NCBI GenBank assembly: GCA_038142205.1
Contig: JAYQJO010000001.1
Span: forward strand, 1,922,001 to 1,986,000
DNA from: UBA7359 sp038142205
GTDB taxonomy: Bacteria; Pseudomonadota; Gammaproteobacteria; Eutrophobiales; Eutrophobiaceae
Length of the DNA stretch: 64,000 bases
Reading direction: 5' to 3'
Position 1 is the stretch's first letter, and each line of letters begins with the position of its first letter. Shown here in pieces: positions 45,033 to 54,766 of this stretch. The translations under genes and the position numbers were made by a program. The notes below the pieces were generated by a model. The model was given only the letters and a program-made list of their open reading frames with translations. It ran no database searches and had not been told where the DNA came from.

Positions 45033-46253
45033 TCAGGTACGATATTCTGCATTAATAGTAATATATTCATGCGATAAATCTGTTGTCCAGACTTCTTCTT
45101 TGCTTTCTCCTCTATTAAGACATACAGATAGCTTTATCTCTTCCTGCAGCATTACTTTCTTTCCGTTTTCTTCTGTATATGTTTTCGAACGACAACCATT
45201 TTCAACAATACATATATCATCAAGATAGATACTGATATTATCAATATCTAAATCTTCTAGACCTGCATTTCCAACAGCCGCCAGTATTCTTCCCCAATTT
45301 GGGTCTGAAGCAGTAAAAGCTGTTTTAACGAGAGGTGACTCAGCGATCTTGTAAGCAACAGCAAGACACTCTTGCTCATTCTTACCTTCGTTTACCTGAA
45401 TAGAAATAAATTTAGAGGCGCCTTCACCATCTCTTACTATCGCTTGTGCTAAATGTTGGCAGACGCTTACTATCGCACGCTGTAATTTAAGGTATCCATT
45501 AGAGTTATTATTTTCAATAATCGGATTATTTACTTTTGCTGTAGCAAAAAGAACACTTGCATCGTTTGTTGATGTATCACCATCAACGGTAATCCTGTTA
45601 AAACTTTTATTTACAGCATAGAGCAAAATTTCATTAAGTGCGTTTTTTGATACGTTTGCATCAGTTCCTATGAATGACAACATTGTCGCCATATTTGGCT
45701 TTATCATCCCCGATCCCTTAGCTATGCCGGTAATAGTGATAGTTTTACCTGCAATAGTAATCTGTTTAGAAACAGCTTTAGCAATAGTATCTGTCGTCAT
45801 TATTGCCTGTGCAGACTTTAACCAGGCATTGTCAGACAAACTGTCTAACAAAGCAGGTAATGCCTGCTTAATCTTTTCTATAGGAAGATCTTCACCAATA
45901 ACACCGGTTGAAAAAGGAAGTACTTCAGATTGCTCACATGTAGCCAATAACGATAATGATTGACATGTTTCTTTAGCATTGGAAATACCTGGTTCGCCAG
46001 TACCTGCATTTGCATTGCCTGCATTAATTAAGCAATAGCGTGCTGCAGTATTAGCAAGGTTAGTTTTAGCAATAATAACCGGAGCAGCACAAAATTTATT
46101 TTTAGTAAAAACCGCTGAGCTTACCGTGCCTTCGCATAACTCAATTAATACAACATCATCTCTATTTTTATCATAAATATTTGCGGATGCAGCAGATAAA
46201 CGAATACCATTAACAGGAATTAACTTTGAAGGAAGTTCTAAACCAACAGCCAT
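45033..46253 (-). CDS. argJ: Bifunctional ornithine acetyltransferase / N-acetylglutamate synthase ArgJ
   Basis: A 406-residue ArgJ. The self-cleavage region is KGSGMIKPNMATMLSFIGTDA, where Thr after PNMA is the nucleophile that starts the beta chain. Also present are TVDGDTSTNDAS, DPNWGRILAAVGNAG and the C-terminal EEYITIN-like end. It recycles the acetyl group in arginine synthesis. It lies between secA and mutT, the usual place. Confidence 0.95.
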   Translation of the reverse strand: MAVGLELPSKLIPVNGIRLSAASANIYDKNRDDVVLIELCEGTVSSAVFTKNKFCAAPVIIAKTNLANTAARYCLINAGNANAGTGEPGISNAKETCQSLSLLATCEQSEVLPFSTGVIGEDLPIEKIKQALPALLDSLSDNAWLKSAQAIMTTDTIAKAVSKQITIAGKTITITGIAKGSGMIKPNMATMLSFIGTDANVSKNALNEILLYAVNKSFNRITVDGDTSTNDASVLFATAKVNNPIIENNNSNGYLKLQRAIVSVCQHLAQAIVRDGEGASKFISIQVNEGKNEQECLAVAYKIAESPLVKTAFTASDPNWGRILAAVGNAGLEDLDIDNISIYLDDICIVENGCRSKTYTEENGKKVMLQEEIKLSVCLNRGESKEEVWTTDLSHEYITINAEYRT

Positions 46254-46300
46254 ATAATAATCCTACTGCAAATAATTAATATGAAATGTATCCTATGAAA

Positions 46301-49000
46301 TTAGCTTAATCTTCCATGACATTGTTTATATTTTTTACCTGAGCCACATGGACAAGGTTGGTTACGTCCTATTTTGGGCTTGTTTCTCGTATAAGGCTTC
46401 TCTGCATGTGCAGCCTGAGCTTTTGCTTCAGGGTTTAAGCTACTTTGCGCAGGAGCATGATTAAAATTCATGTTTTGCTCATGTTCCTGTTTCTCTGCTA
46501 ACTCAACGTCTTCTTCGGTTCTAATATTAACCCTGGAAAGAAAAACAACGACATCATGCTGCATACCATCCAGCATTTGTAAAAACAGATCAAATGCTTC
46601 GCGCTTGTATTCCTGCTTTGGGTTTTTTCCAGCGAAACTTCTTAATTGAATACCTTGTCTGAGATGATCCATATTAACTAGATGTTCTTTCCAATGCCTA
46701 TCCAGCACATCAAGCATAATCTGCTTTTCAATACGCCTCATCAAATCAGGAGTAATGGTTTCCTCTTTTTCTTTGACAAATTTATCCATTTCTTCATGCA
46801 GCTTTTCCCGAAGAACCTCTTCATGTAAGGACTTGTCTTCAGCTAGCCACAAATCAACATCAACAGTTAAATCAAACTCATGGAGAAATGCATCTTTCAA
46901 ACCTTCTATATCCCACATTTCTGCCATGCTGCCACGCGGGATATACGTATCAATCACATTTTCAATGACTTCATATCGCATTTCATTCACTTCTTCGAGT
47001 GCACTTTCGCCATCGAGTAAATCATTTCGTTTTTCATAGATGACTTTACGCTGATCATTGGCGACATCATCAAACTCAAGTAAGTGTTTACGAATATCAA
47101 AATTATGTGCTTCAACTTTACGCTGCGCATTCTCAATTGCACGAGTAACCAATTTTGATTCAATCGCTTCACCTTCGTCCATACCCAACTTTTGCATTAT
47201 TGAGGAAACACGATCTGATGCAAATATCCGCATCAAATTATCTTCTAACGAAAGGTAAAACCGACTCGAACCTGGATCACCTTGTCGACCTGCTCGACCA
47301 CGAAGTTGATTATCAATACGACGCGACTCATGCCTCTCTGTACCTACTATATGAAGCCCACCATTATCTAAAACCTGTTGATGAAGTTGTTGCCATTCAT
47401 CTTTTAATTTATCGAGCTGAGCCTGCTCAGGCTCGTTTAATAATTTAAGTTCAGCTTCGTAATTTCCACCAAGTACAATATCGGTGCCTCGACCAGCCAT
47501 GTTTGTAGCAATCGTTATCGCTCCCGGCTTACCTGCCTGCGCAATTATCTCCGCTTCTTTTTCATGAAATTTGGCATTTAAAACCTGGTGTTTAATTTTC
47601 TCTTTATTCAGAAAGTTTGATAGGTATTCAGAAACTTCTATAGACGCTGTACCGACAAGAACTGGTTGTCCCCTTGATTGACAGTCTTTAATATCTTCAA
47701 TCATAGCTGCATATTTTTCTTTTGCCGTAAGAAAAATAACATCACTCTGATCATCACGTATCATTTCCATATTAGTTGGAATAATGACAACTTCTAAACC
47801 ATAGATTGACTGAAACTCAAAAGCCTCCGTATCTGCAGTACCTGTCATACCAGATAGTTTTGTATATAAACGAAAATAATTTTGATACGTAATAGAAGCT
47901 AATGTCTGATTTTCATTTTGAATTGTAACGCCTTCTTTAGCTTCTATAGCCTGATGCAGACCTTCTGACCAACGGCGCCCCTGCATGGTACGCCCGGTAA
48001 ATTCATCGACGATAACAATTTCGTCATCTTTAACTATGTAGTCAACATCGACATTAAATAAATGATGCGCTCTTAATGCAGCATTCAAGTGATGTAAGAT
48101 ACTTATATTGACTGGGTCATACAGAGCTTGCCCTTCTTTAAGCACATTATTCTCTCTCAATAACTGCTCAATATGATCGTGCCCATCTTCAGTGAAATAG
48201 GCCTGCTTGGATTTCTCATCCAATGTGAAATCGCCAGGACCATCTTCTACTTTTTGCACAACCAAATTTGGAATCAAGGCATTAATTGTCAAATAGAGAT
48301 CTGATTTGTCATCGACCATGCCGGATATAACCAATGGCGTTCGCGCTTCATCAATCAGAATTGAGTCAACCTCATCCACTATGGCGAAATTTAATTCGCG
48401 TTGCACACGACTCTCATTACTAAATGCCATATTGTCACGCAAATAATCAAAACCAAATTCATTATTAGTTCCGTAAGTAATATCACACTGATAAGCCGCC
48501 TTTCTTTCCTCTGTTGATAAACCACTGACTATAACGCCTGTAGTTAAGCCAAGAAAATTATAAATTTGCCCCATCCATTCAGAGTCACGTTTTGCTAAAT
48601 AATCATTAACAGTAACAACATGGACTCCCAAGCCGGATAACGCGTTTAAATAGGCGGCCAGCGTTGCAACAAGCGTTTTACCTTCACCTGTTCGCATCTC
48701 TGCAATATTGCCATTGTGCAAAACCATTGCACCAATTAACTGTACATCGAAATGTCGCATATCAAGAACGCGTAAACCTGCTTCTCTGACTAGCGCAAAA
48801 GCTTCGGGTAAAATATCATCTATCGTTTCCCCTTGTGCCAACCTGTTTTTCAATTGTTCTGTTTTCTTTGGAAACTCATCATCAGTGAGAGACTTGGTTT
48901 CATCTTCTAATGAATTAATTTTAAACGTTATTTTTCTCAGCTTTTTTACAACGCGATCATTGCGCGATCCAAATATTTTTTTAAGTAGGCCGGTAATCAT
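46301..49000 (-). CDS. secA: Preprotein translocase ATPase SecA
   Basis: An 899-residue SecA. NBD1 has MRTGEGKTLVATLAAYL and VDEVDSILIDEARTPL. The preprotein cross-linking domain and NBD2 have TNMAGRGTDIVLGG. The C-terminal zinc site CPCGSGKKYKQCHG binds SecB. Length and domain order are normal. The upstream 83 bases to the M23 gene hold no SecM-like leader that I can recognise. Confidence 0.97.
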   Translation of the reverse strand: MITGLLKKIFGSRNDRVVKKLRKITFKINSLEDETKSLTDDEFPKKTEQLKNRLAQGETIDDILPEAFALVREAGLRVLDMRHFDVQLIGAMVLHNGNIAEMRTGEGKTLVATLAAYLNALSGLGVHVVTVNDYLAKRDSEWMGQIYNFLGLTTGVIVSGLSTEERKAAYQCDITYGTNNEFGFDYLRDNMAFSNESRVQRELNFAIVDEVDSILIDEARTPLVISGMVDDKSDLYLTINALIPNLVVQKVEDGPGDFTLDEKSKQAYFTEDGHDHIEQLLRENNVLKEGQALYDPVNISILHHLNAALRAHHLFNVDVDYIVKDDEIVIVDEFTGRTMQGRRWSEGLHQAIEAKEGVTIQNENQTLASITYQNYFRLYTKLSGMTGTADTEAFEFQSIYGLEVVIIPTNMEMIRDDQSDVIFLTAKEKYAAMIEDIKDCQSRGQPVLVGTASIEVSEYLSNFLNKEKIKHQVLNAKFHEKEAEIIAQAGKPGAITIATNMAGRGTDIVLGGNYEAELKLLNEPEQAQLDKLKDEWQQLHQQVLDNGGLHIVGTERHESRRIDNQLRGRAGRQGDPGSSRFYLSLEDNLMRIFASDRVSSIMQKLGMDEGEAIESKLVTRAIENAQRKVEAHNFDIRKHLLEFDDVANDQRKVIYEKRNDLLDGESALEEVNEMRYEVIENVIDTYIPRGSMAEMWDIEGLKDAFLHEFDLTVDVDLWLAEDKSLHEEVLREKLHEEMDKFVKEKEETITPDLMRRIEKQIMLDVLDRHWKEHLVNMDHLRQGIQLRSFAGKNPKQEYKREAFDLFLQMLDGMQHDVVVFLSRVNIRTEEDVELAEKQEHEQNMNFNHAPAQSSLNPEAKAQAAHAEKPYTRNKPKIGRNQPCPCGSGKKYKQCHGRLS

Positions 49001-49083
49001 TTTTTAATATCTTTATTATTGTTACGTAAAAATTCTTTTGTGTTGTTACACAGAATGAATATAGAAAGGATAAGAACGCGTTG

Positions 49084-50015
49084 TTATTGCAAGGAAATAT
49101 ACTTTTTCGGATTTACTGCTTTTCCATTATTTAACACTTCAAAATGGACATGCGATCCGGTTGATCGACCGGTCGAACCCATCAGTGCAATAACTTGTCC
49201 CTGTTTGACTTTCTGCCCTACAACTACGAGGTTCTTTTTATTATGTGCATAACGTGTCTGATATCCATTGCCGTGATTTAATTCGACAACATTACCATAG
49301 CTATAACGCGCACCGGACCAGGTTACTATACCGGAAGCTACAGCAAGGATTGGAGAACCAGTTTTACCAGCGTAATCAACGCCTCCATGAAATTCAATTT
49401 TCCCAGAAATTGGATCGACCCGCTTGCCAAATAATGAAGAAACCCAGCCCGTTTTTGTCGGACTACCTGTTGGAAAGGTTTGTTGTTGCAGGGTCCTATC
49501 AATCAACATGGACTCCATTGCTGAAAGTTTTTCCGCCCTATCCTGAACTTTGAAATTTAGTTCTTCCAATGCAACCAAAAAGTCACTGACTTCCATGGTT
49601 TTGTAAGCATTAACAGGTTTCGGACCACCCAGACCTGGCACCGCATCGATATCAAAGTCTATTTCTTTTAAGTCCGCTATATCTGCTAAGCGAGAGCCGA
49701 GCGCATCTAAACGCATAACATGAGACTGTAAAGTACTTAATCTAGCGGATAATGCATCAAGATTTTTTCAGCATTATCCTGTGCTTGATCCAGCATTTTC
49801 TGCTGAGTTTCAATTTCTTTGCTCCATAGAGGTGCTGTTTGAGCATATAAATCCTTAAATGAACCCCGTGTTAGATTTAGCGTATGCAATCCACCTGCAT
49901 GAAACATCAATAACCCAGCAGTGATGCATAACAATAAACAAGCACTCAATGCCAGCGGGCCGACTGTTAAGGTCAGACTTTTTTTTCTGGATTTAGAAAT
50001 TAAAAATATTTGCAT
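49084..50015 (-). CDS. M23 family murein metallopeptidase, interrupted by a frameshift
   Basis: Two frames make one protein of about 311 residues. The first has a short cytoplasmic N-terminus and one membrane anchor (~19-42), then a coiled-coil region. The frame breaks in a six-A run (plus-strand T run 49763-49768). One more A gives NLDALSARLSTLQSHV joining MRLDALGSRLAD. The C-terminal LytM domain has FHGGVDYAGKTGSPI (zinc His/Asp) and STGRSTGSHVHFEVL. It is an endopeptidase or an amidase activator. The neighbourhood next to secA and divergent from dciA is conserved in related bacteria. Confidence 0.9.
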
Positions 50016-50055
50016 ATTTATACTGTGCTAAATTTAATCTGTATACTCTCTATTT

Positions 50056-50517
50056 ATGAGCAATAAAAAAAATATCAGTTTACCTATTAGTAAATTATTT
50101 AAAGATAAAAGCCTTTCTATTGCTGAACTTTGCGAAAAAGCAAACTTAATCCAGAGGGCAGAGCAAAAATTAAAAAAGTGTCTTGATCCTTCACTCCACA
50201 ATTATTTTGAACTTGCAAATATTAAAACAGACTCTGTAGTAATACTTGTTAACTCTCCCACGTGGGCTACCCGCCTTCGTTATAATATTCCAGCAATCCT
50301 TGATGCTTTAAATAATCAACTAAACTTTACTACTATCAAAACCGTTAGGATTAAAGTAAAAACTCTAATTCCTGAAACCTCTCCTAAAGCAGAAAATAAA
50401 ATTTCTTTATCAGAATCTTCTGCTCAAACACTTCTCAGTGTTGCTGATAATTTTAATGATCCTGAACTGAGAGAATGTTTTGTAAAACTATCAAAAAATG
50501 TTAATAAACCTAAATAA
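50056..50517 (+). CDS. dciA: DciA-like helicase-loading protein (DUF721)
   Basis: A 153-residue DUF721 protein: ISKLFKDKSLSIAELCEKANLIQRAEQKLKKCLD then VVILVNSPTWATRLRYNIPAILDAL, the KH-like DciA domain. DciA assists DnaB loading in bacteria without DnaC, which fits a gammaproteobacterium outside the enteric group. It lies between the M23 gene and lpxC. The protein is diverged, so the function is taken from family and position. Confidence 0.83.
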   Translation: MSNKKNISLPISKLFKDKSLSIAELCEKANLIQRAEQKLKKCLDPSLHNYFELANIKTDSVVILVNSPTWATRLRYNIPAILDALNNQLNFTTIKTVRIKVKTLIPETSPKAENKISLSESSAQTLLSVADNFNDPELRECFVKLSKNVNKPK

Positions 50518-50518
50518 A

Positions 50519-51430
50519 TTAATTAGCAGGCACTCCCTGCATAAACGAAATAGGTGCTTCATACCCATCTTCAAAACTGACTAACTCCCATGCATTTTCA
50601 TCAGCTATTAGAGTTCTTAACAGGGCATTATTTAATGCATGTCCTGATTTAAACCCGCTAAAACTACCAATTAAACTATGACCTAATAAATATAAGTCAC
50701 CAATGGCATCGAGAATTTTGTGTTTTACACATTCATCTTCATAACGAAGACCGTCTTCATTAAGTATTCGATAATCATCAACAACAACTGCATTATCCAA
50801 ACTACCACCTAATACTAGATTTTTTTCACGAAGTAGTTCCACATCGCGCATAAAACCAAACGTTCTCGCACGGCTAACTTCTTTTACAAATGAGGTAGTG
50901 GAAAAATCAATTTCCGCATGACAATTATTATCATTAAAAACAGGGTGATCAAATTCTATGGTAAAGCCTACTTTGAAACCATCAAACGGTTCAAACATGG
51001 CCCATTTGCCATCTTCTTCAACGCGTACTTTATCTTTGATTCTGAGAAATTTCTTTGCTGCTGATTGCTCTTCTATACCTGCAGATTGAATCAGAAAGAC
51101 AAACGGCCCGGCACTTCCATCCATAATTGGAACTTCATCAGCACTTAAATCAATATAAGCGTTATCAATGCCAAAGCCAGCCAGGGCGGAAAGCAAATGT
51201 TCCACTGTTGAAATACGCACATCATCCTTAATCAATGTACTGGAAAGGCTTGTTTCGCCGACATTTTCAGGATTAGCTGATATTTCAACAACGGGTTCTA
51301 AATCGACACGTCGGAAAATAATTCCTGTATTTACAGCAGCAGGCCTTAAGGTCAAAAAAACCTTTTTCCCCGTGTGTAAACCGACCCCCGTTGCCCGAAT
51401 TACATTTTTTAGTGTACGTTGCCTAATCAC
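50519..51430 (-). CDS. lpxC: UDP-3-O-acyl-N-acetylglucosamine deacetylase LpxC
   Basis: A 303-residue LpxC. It has RTLKNVIRATGVGLHTGKKV at the start, zinc ligands His in VEHLLSALAGFGIDNA and the H and D of KHKILDAIGDLYL, and the general base His in SFSGFKSGHALNNALL. It catalyses the first committed step of lipid A synthesis. It converges with dciA (1-base gap). It follows ftsZ in the dcw order. Confidence 0.96.
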   Translation of the reverse strand: MIRQRTLKNVIRATGVGLHTGKKVFLTLRPAAVNTGIIFRRVDLEPVVEISANPENVGETSLSSTLIKDDVRISTVEHLLSALAGFGIDNAYIDLSADEVPIMDGSAGPFVFLIQSAGIEEQSAAKKFLRIKDKVRVEEDGKWAMFEPFDGFKVGFTIEFDHPVFNDNNCHAEIDFSTTSFVKEVSRARTFGFMRDVELLREKNLVLGGSLDNAVVVDDYRILNEDGLRYEDECVKHKILDAIGDLYLLGHSLIGSFSGFKSGHALNNALLRTLIADENAWELVSFEDGYEAPISFMQGVPAN

Positions 51431-51486
51431 TTTAATATATCCATAAACCTGACTCTCATCGGAGCGCTTATTCTTATATTATTGTA

Positions 51487-51527
51487 TTTTAGGCAAATTT
51501 TGTACCACTAGAGCATTTTGCCTAAAA
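51487..51527. repeat. Inverted repeat between ftsZ and lpxC
   Basis: TTTTAGGCAAA (51487-51497) and TTTTGCCTAAAA (51516-51527) form an 11-bp stem around an 18-base loop in the 140-base gap. It is AT-rich at the ends and has no T run, so it is a weak terminator at best. It could be an mRNA hairpin that tunes lpxC expression. Confidence 0.4.
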
Positions 51528-51570
51528 ACCCCATAAATCCAACCGGCAGTATATCACGTAAATTCCAATT

Positions 51571-52705
51571 CTAGTCCGCCTGTCTTCTCAAAAATGCCGG
51601 AATATCAAGATAATCAGTATCACTATTTGGCATTTCTTCTTCAGACTCCGAAATTTGATTACGCATCACTGTAGGACGGTCTAAATCTCTGTAATCTACA
51701 TTCAACTCGTCATTTTGAACCAATTTGATGCGAGATGCATCATCTCGGCCTAAATTTCCTAAACCAGTTGCTACAATTGTGACAGATATCACCTGACATT
51801 TCAGGATCGATTACGGTACCGACCACGACAGTGGCATTATCAGAAGCAAACTCCTTAACGGTAGAACCAACTTCATCAAACTCACCAATAGACAGATCCA
51901 TACCAGCCGTAATATTCACTAGAATACCGCGGGCACCAGCAAGATTGACATCTTCAAGTAGCGGGCTGGAGATAGCGGCTTCAGCTGCTATTTTTGCACG
52001 CTCTTCGCCTTGCGCCTTACCTGATCCCATCATTGCCATACCCATTTCGGACATGACTGTACGAACATCAGCAAAGTCGACATTTATTAAGCCCGGACAG
52101 GTAATCAATTCAGCAATACCTTGTACTGCACCAAGTAAGACATCATTCGCAGCACTAAAAGCATTTAATAAACTGACATCACGACCTAGTACGCTTAATA
52201 ATTTTTCATTAGGTATAGTAATTAAAGAATCAACAAACTGACTTAGCTCGACAATACCTTCTTCTGCAACGGCGCTACGCTTTTTACCTTCGAAGATAAA
52301 CGGACGTGTGACAACGGCGACAGTTAAGATACCCATCTCTTTTGCAACTTGAGCAACAATAGGTGCAGCACCTGTACCCGTACCTCCACCCATGCCGGCA
52401 GTAATAAATACCATATCGGAACCATCTAATACATCCATTAAACGATCGCGATCTTCTAGCGCTGCCTGACGACCGACTTCAGGATTTGCACCCGCGCCCA
52501 AACCTTTAGTCATATTGCTACCTAGTTGTAACACTGTTTTTGCACCTGAGTTTTTCAGTGCCTGTGAATCTGTATTAGCACAGATAAATTCAACTCCTTC
52601 CATATTGGCAGAAAGCATATGCTGTACAGCATTACCGCCGCCGCCGCCAACACCGATTACTTTTATAACTGCCGCCTGATTAGCTGCATCGACTAATTCA
52701 AACAT
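51571..52705 (-). CDS. ftsZ: Cell division protein FtsZ, interrupted by a frameshift
   Basis: The start is ATG 52705 (MFELVDAANQ), with GGGAGG upstream, giving about 378 residues across two frames. The tubulin signature GGGTGTGAAP, GVGGGGGNAV and the T7 loop region NVDFADVRTVM are intact. The frame breaks at about 51785-51790 after DPEMSGDI. The second frame supplies SVTIVATGLGN and the conserved C-terminal peptide DYLDIPAFLRRQAD that binds FtsA and ZipA. Two bases (AT in a GATATATCT context) seem to be missing. FtsZ is essential, so this is very probably a sequence error. Confidence 0.96.
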
Positions 52706-52739
52706 ATCTAAACCTCCCAAATATTAAAAAAATTGTTAA

Positions 52740-53975
52740 TTAAAAATTACCTTGAAACCAACTCTTCATTCTTTCAAAAATACCTTTCACACCATCATTA
52801 ATATGTATTGGTGCCATACCTTCTTGATTTTGTTTTTTACCAAAAATTAATAAACCCACACCCGTTGCATATATCGGACTTTTAACTACATCAGATAAAC
52901 CTGAAACATATTGTGGTACTCCTAAGCGAACCGGCATATGAAAAATTTCTTCAGCCAATTCAATCACTCCATCCATTTTTGAACTACCTCCAGTCAGTAC
53001 AATCCCGGCAGCAATTAAATTTTCAAACCCGCTTCTTCTTAACTCTGCTTGTACAAGACTGAATAATTCTTCGTATCGCGGTTGCACCACTTCCGCCAAC
53101 GTTTGTCTTGCCAAACGACGCGAAGGTCTGTCACCAACACCAGGGACTTCAATACTTTCATCATGGTTAGCTAATTGTGTCAGTGCGCAGGCATATTGAA
53201 CTTTAATATCTTCTGCATGCTGTGTTGGTGTACGTAAAGCTACAGCAATATCATTAGTCACCTGATCGCCAGCAATAGGAATAACAGCAGTATGATGAAT
53301 CGCACCATCCGTGAAGACTGCAATATCAGTTGTACCGCCACCAATATCGATCATACATACGCCTAGATCTTTTTCGTCTTCTGTTAATACTGAATAACTT
53401 GAAGCCAACTGCTCTAAAATAATGTCATCAACTTCCAAACCACATCGACGTACGCATTTAACTATATTTTGCGCAGCACTGACTGCACCTGTAACAATAT
53501 GAACCTTTGATTCCAGCCTTACTCCGGACATGCCAATAGGTTCTTTAACGCCCTCCTGATTATCAATAACAAATTCCTGCGGCAGGATATGTAGAATCTT
53601 TTGATCTGCAGGAATCGCAACAGCTTTAGCCGCATCAATAACGCGATCAACATCACCAAAAGAAACCTCACTATCTCGTATGGCAACAATACCGTGTGAA
53701 TTAAGGCTTTTAATATGACTACCGGCTATACCTGTAAAAACAGAATGGATTTCACAACCAGCCATTAATTCGGCTTCTTCAATTGCCCGCTGAATTGAAT
53801 GCACGGTCGATTCAATATTGACCACAACGCCTTTTTTAAGACCTCGTGATTGATTTGATCCAATACCAATAATTTCAATCTCATCATCAACCGTAATTTC
53901 ACCGACAATAGCCACGACTTTAGACGTGCCTATATCTAAACCAACGATGAGATTCTTATCTGTTTTCTTAACCAT
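52740..53975 (-). CDS. ftsA: Cell division protein FtsA
   Basis: A 411-residue actin-like protein: VGLDIGTSKVVAIVGE (phosphate 1), VCMIDIGGGTTDIAVF (phosphate 2), GIVLTGGSSKMDG (adenosine), and a C-terminal amphipathic helix (GIFERMKSWFQGNF) for membrane binding. It tethers FtsZ to the membrane. It follows ftsQ after 38 bases. Confidence 0.97.
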   Translation of the reverse strand: MVKKTDKNLIVGLDIGTSKVVAIVGEITVDDEIEIIGIGSNQSRGLKKGVVVNIESTVHSIQRAIEEAELMAGCEIHSVFTGIAGSHIKSLNSHGIVAIRDSEVSFGDVDRVIDAAKAVAIPADQKILHILPQEFVIDNQEGVKEPIGMSGVRLESKVHIVTGAVSAAQNIVKCVRRCGLEVDDIILEQLASSYSVLTEDEKDLGVCMIDIGGGTTDIAVFTDGAIHHTAVIPIAGDQVTNDIAVALRTPTQHAEDIKVQYACALTQLANHDESIEVPGVGDRPSRRLARQTLAEVVQPRYEELFSLVQAELRRSGFENLIAAGIVLTGGSSKMDGVIELAEEIFHMPVRLGVPQYVSGLSDVVKSPIYATGVGLLIFGKKQNQEGMAPIHINDGVKGIFERMKSWFQGNF

Positions 53976-54013
53976 AGTTTATCCGCCTGCTCTCATGATG
54001 CAGAATTGTTTAG

Positions 54014-54766
54014 CTATTTTTTCCATTTGATGGAAAACCCATTTGTATAACGCATATCTATTGAATCCGTTTGTGCTATCCGACCTGAAATCGTCGTTGG
54101 TATTAATGTTAAAAAACGATTTAATCGTTCTTCAAAATCACGACGACCTAATACAACATTGATTCCATTTTCTAGCTGGAATGACCATGCGCGTCTTTCA
54201 TTTAGTGTCACTGATGCAAGCTTAAACCCGAGCACCTGAACTCGCTCTTGAATCAAGTTAAACCGCTCAAGTAAAATAAGTTCTGAATCATCCGGACCAG
54301 ATAGCATGGGTAAATGCAAAGGAATCGTAGAAAGTTCCGGCGCAAAGTATTCTCCTTCGGCATTTAATAAACCGGATTCCTTCCATCGCACATACGGCAC
54401 TTGTTCAATAACAATCACTCGTAAAGCATCAGGCCAGACTCGCTCTACTGTTACTTCACTCACCCAGGGCTCTTCAAGTAAAGCCAGTCGCACTGCATCA
54501 ACATCAAGGTTAAAGAAACCGCCTCTAACTTTATCCGTGACCAGTAACTGCAAATCGACCGGTGACAGATTTGTAAAATCACCTTCAATGCGTACCTGTT
54601 TAATCGGTAAAGTATTAGAATTAGACAGCGTTACTCCGGCCCAGATAATTAAACCAATAAACATCAGGACAAATATAATTCCGACAAAACGTGGGCCACG
54701 CTCATCACTCCTGTCGACGCTATTAAATTGCAATTTGTCCGGATCGATTACCATATCAATACTCAT
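54014..54766 (-). CDS. ftsQ: Cell division protein FtsQ
   Basis: A 250-residue bitopic protein: cytoplasmic tail, one membrane segment (~28-48; FVGIIFVLMFIGLIIWAGV), then a POTRA domain (LPIKQVRIEGDFTNLSPVDLQ) and a beta domain (PWVSEVTVERVWPDALRVIVIEQ). The start overlaps the ddl stop by 4 bases. It connects FtsA-level assembly to FtsL/FtsB and the septal synthase. Confidence 0.95.
   Translation of the reverse strand: MSIDMVIDPDKLQFNSVDRSDERGPRFVGIIFVLMFIGLIIWAGVTLSNSNTLPIKQVRIEGDFTNLSPVDLQLLVTDKVRGGFFNLDVDAVRLALLEEPWVSEVTVERVWPDALRVIVIEQVPYVRWKESGLLNAEGEYFAPELSTIPLHLPMLSGPDDSELILLERFNLIQERVQVLGFKLASVTLNERRAWSFQLENGINVVLGRRDFEERLNRFLTLIPTTISGRIAQTDSIDMRYTNGFSIKWKK

Noticed and set aside
49001..49083. 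SecM/VemP-like arrest peptide ahead of secA
   Set aside because: No signal-peptide-bearing short frame is present in the 83-base gap.
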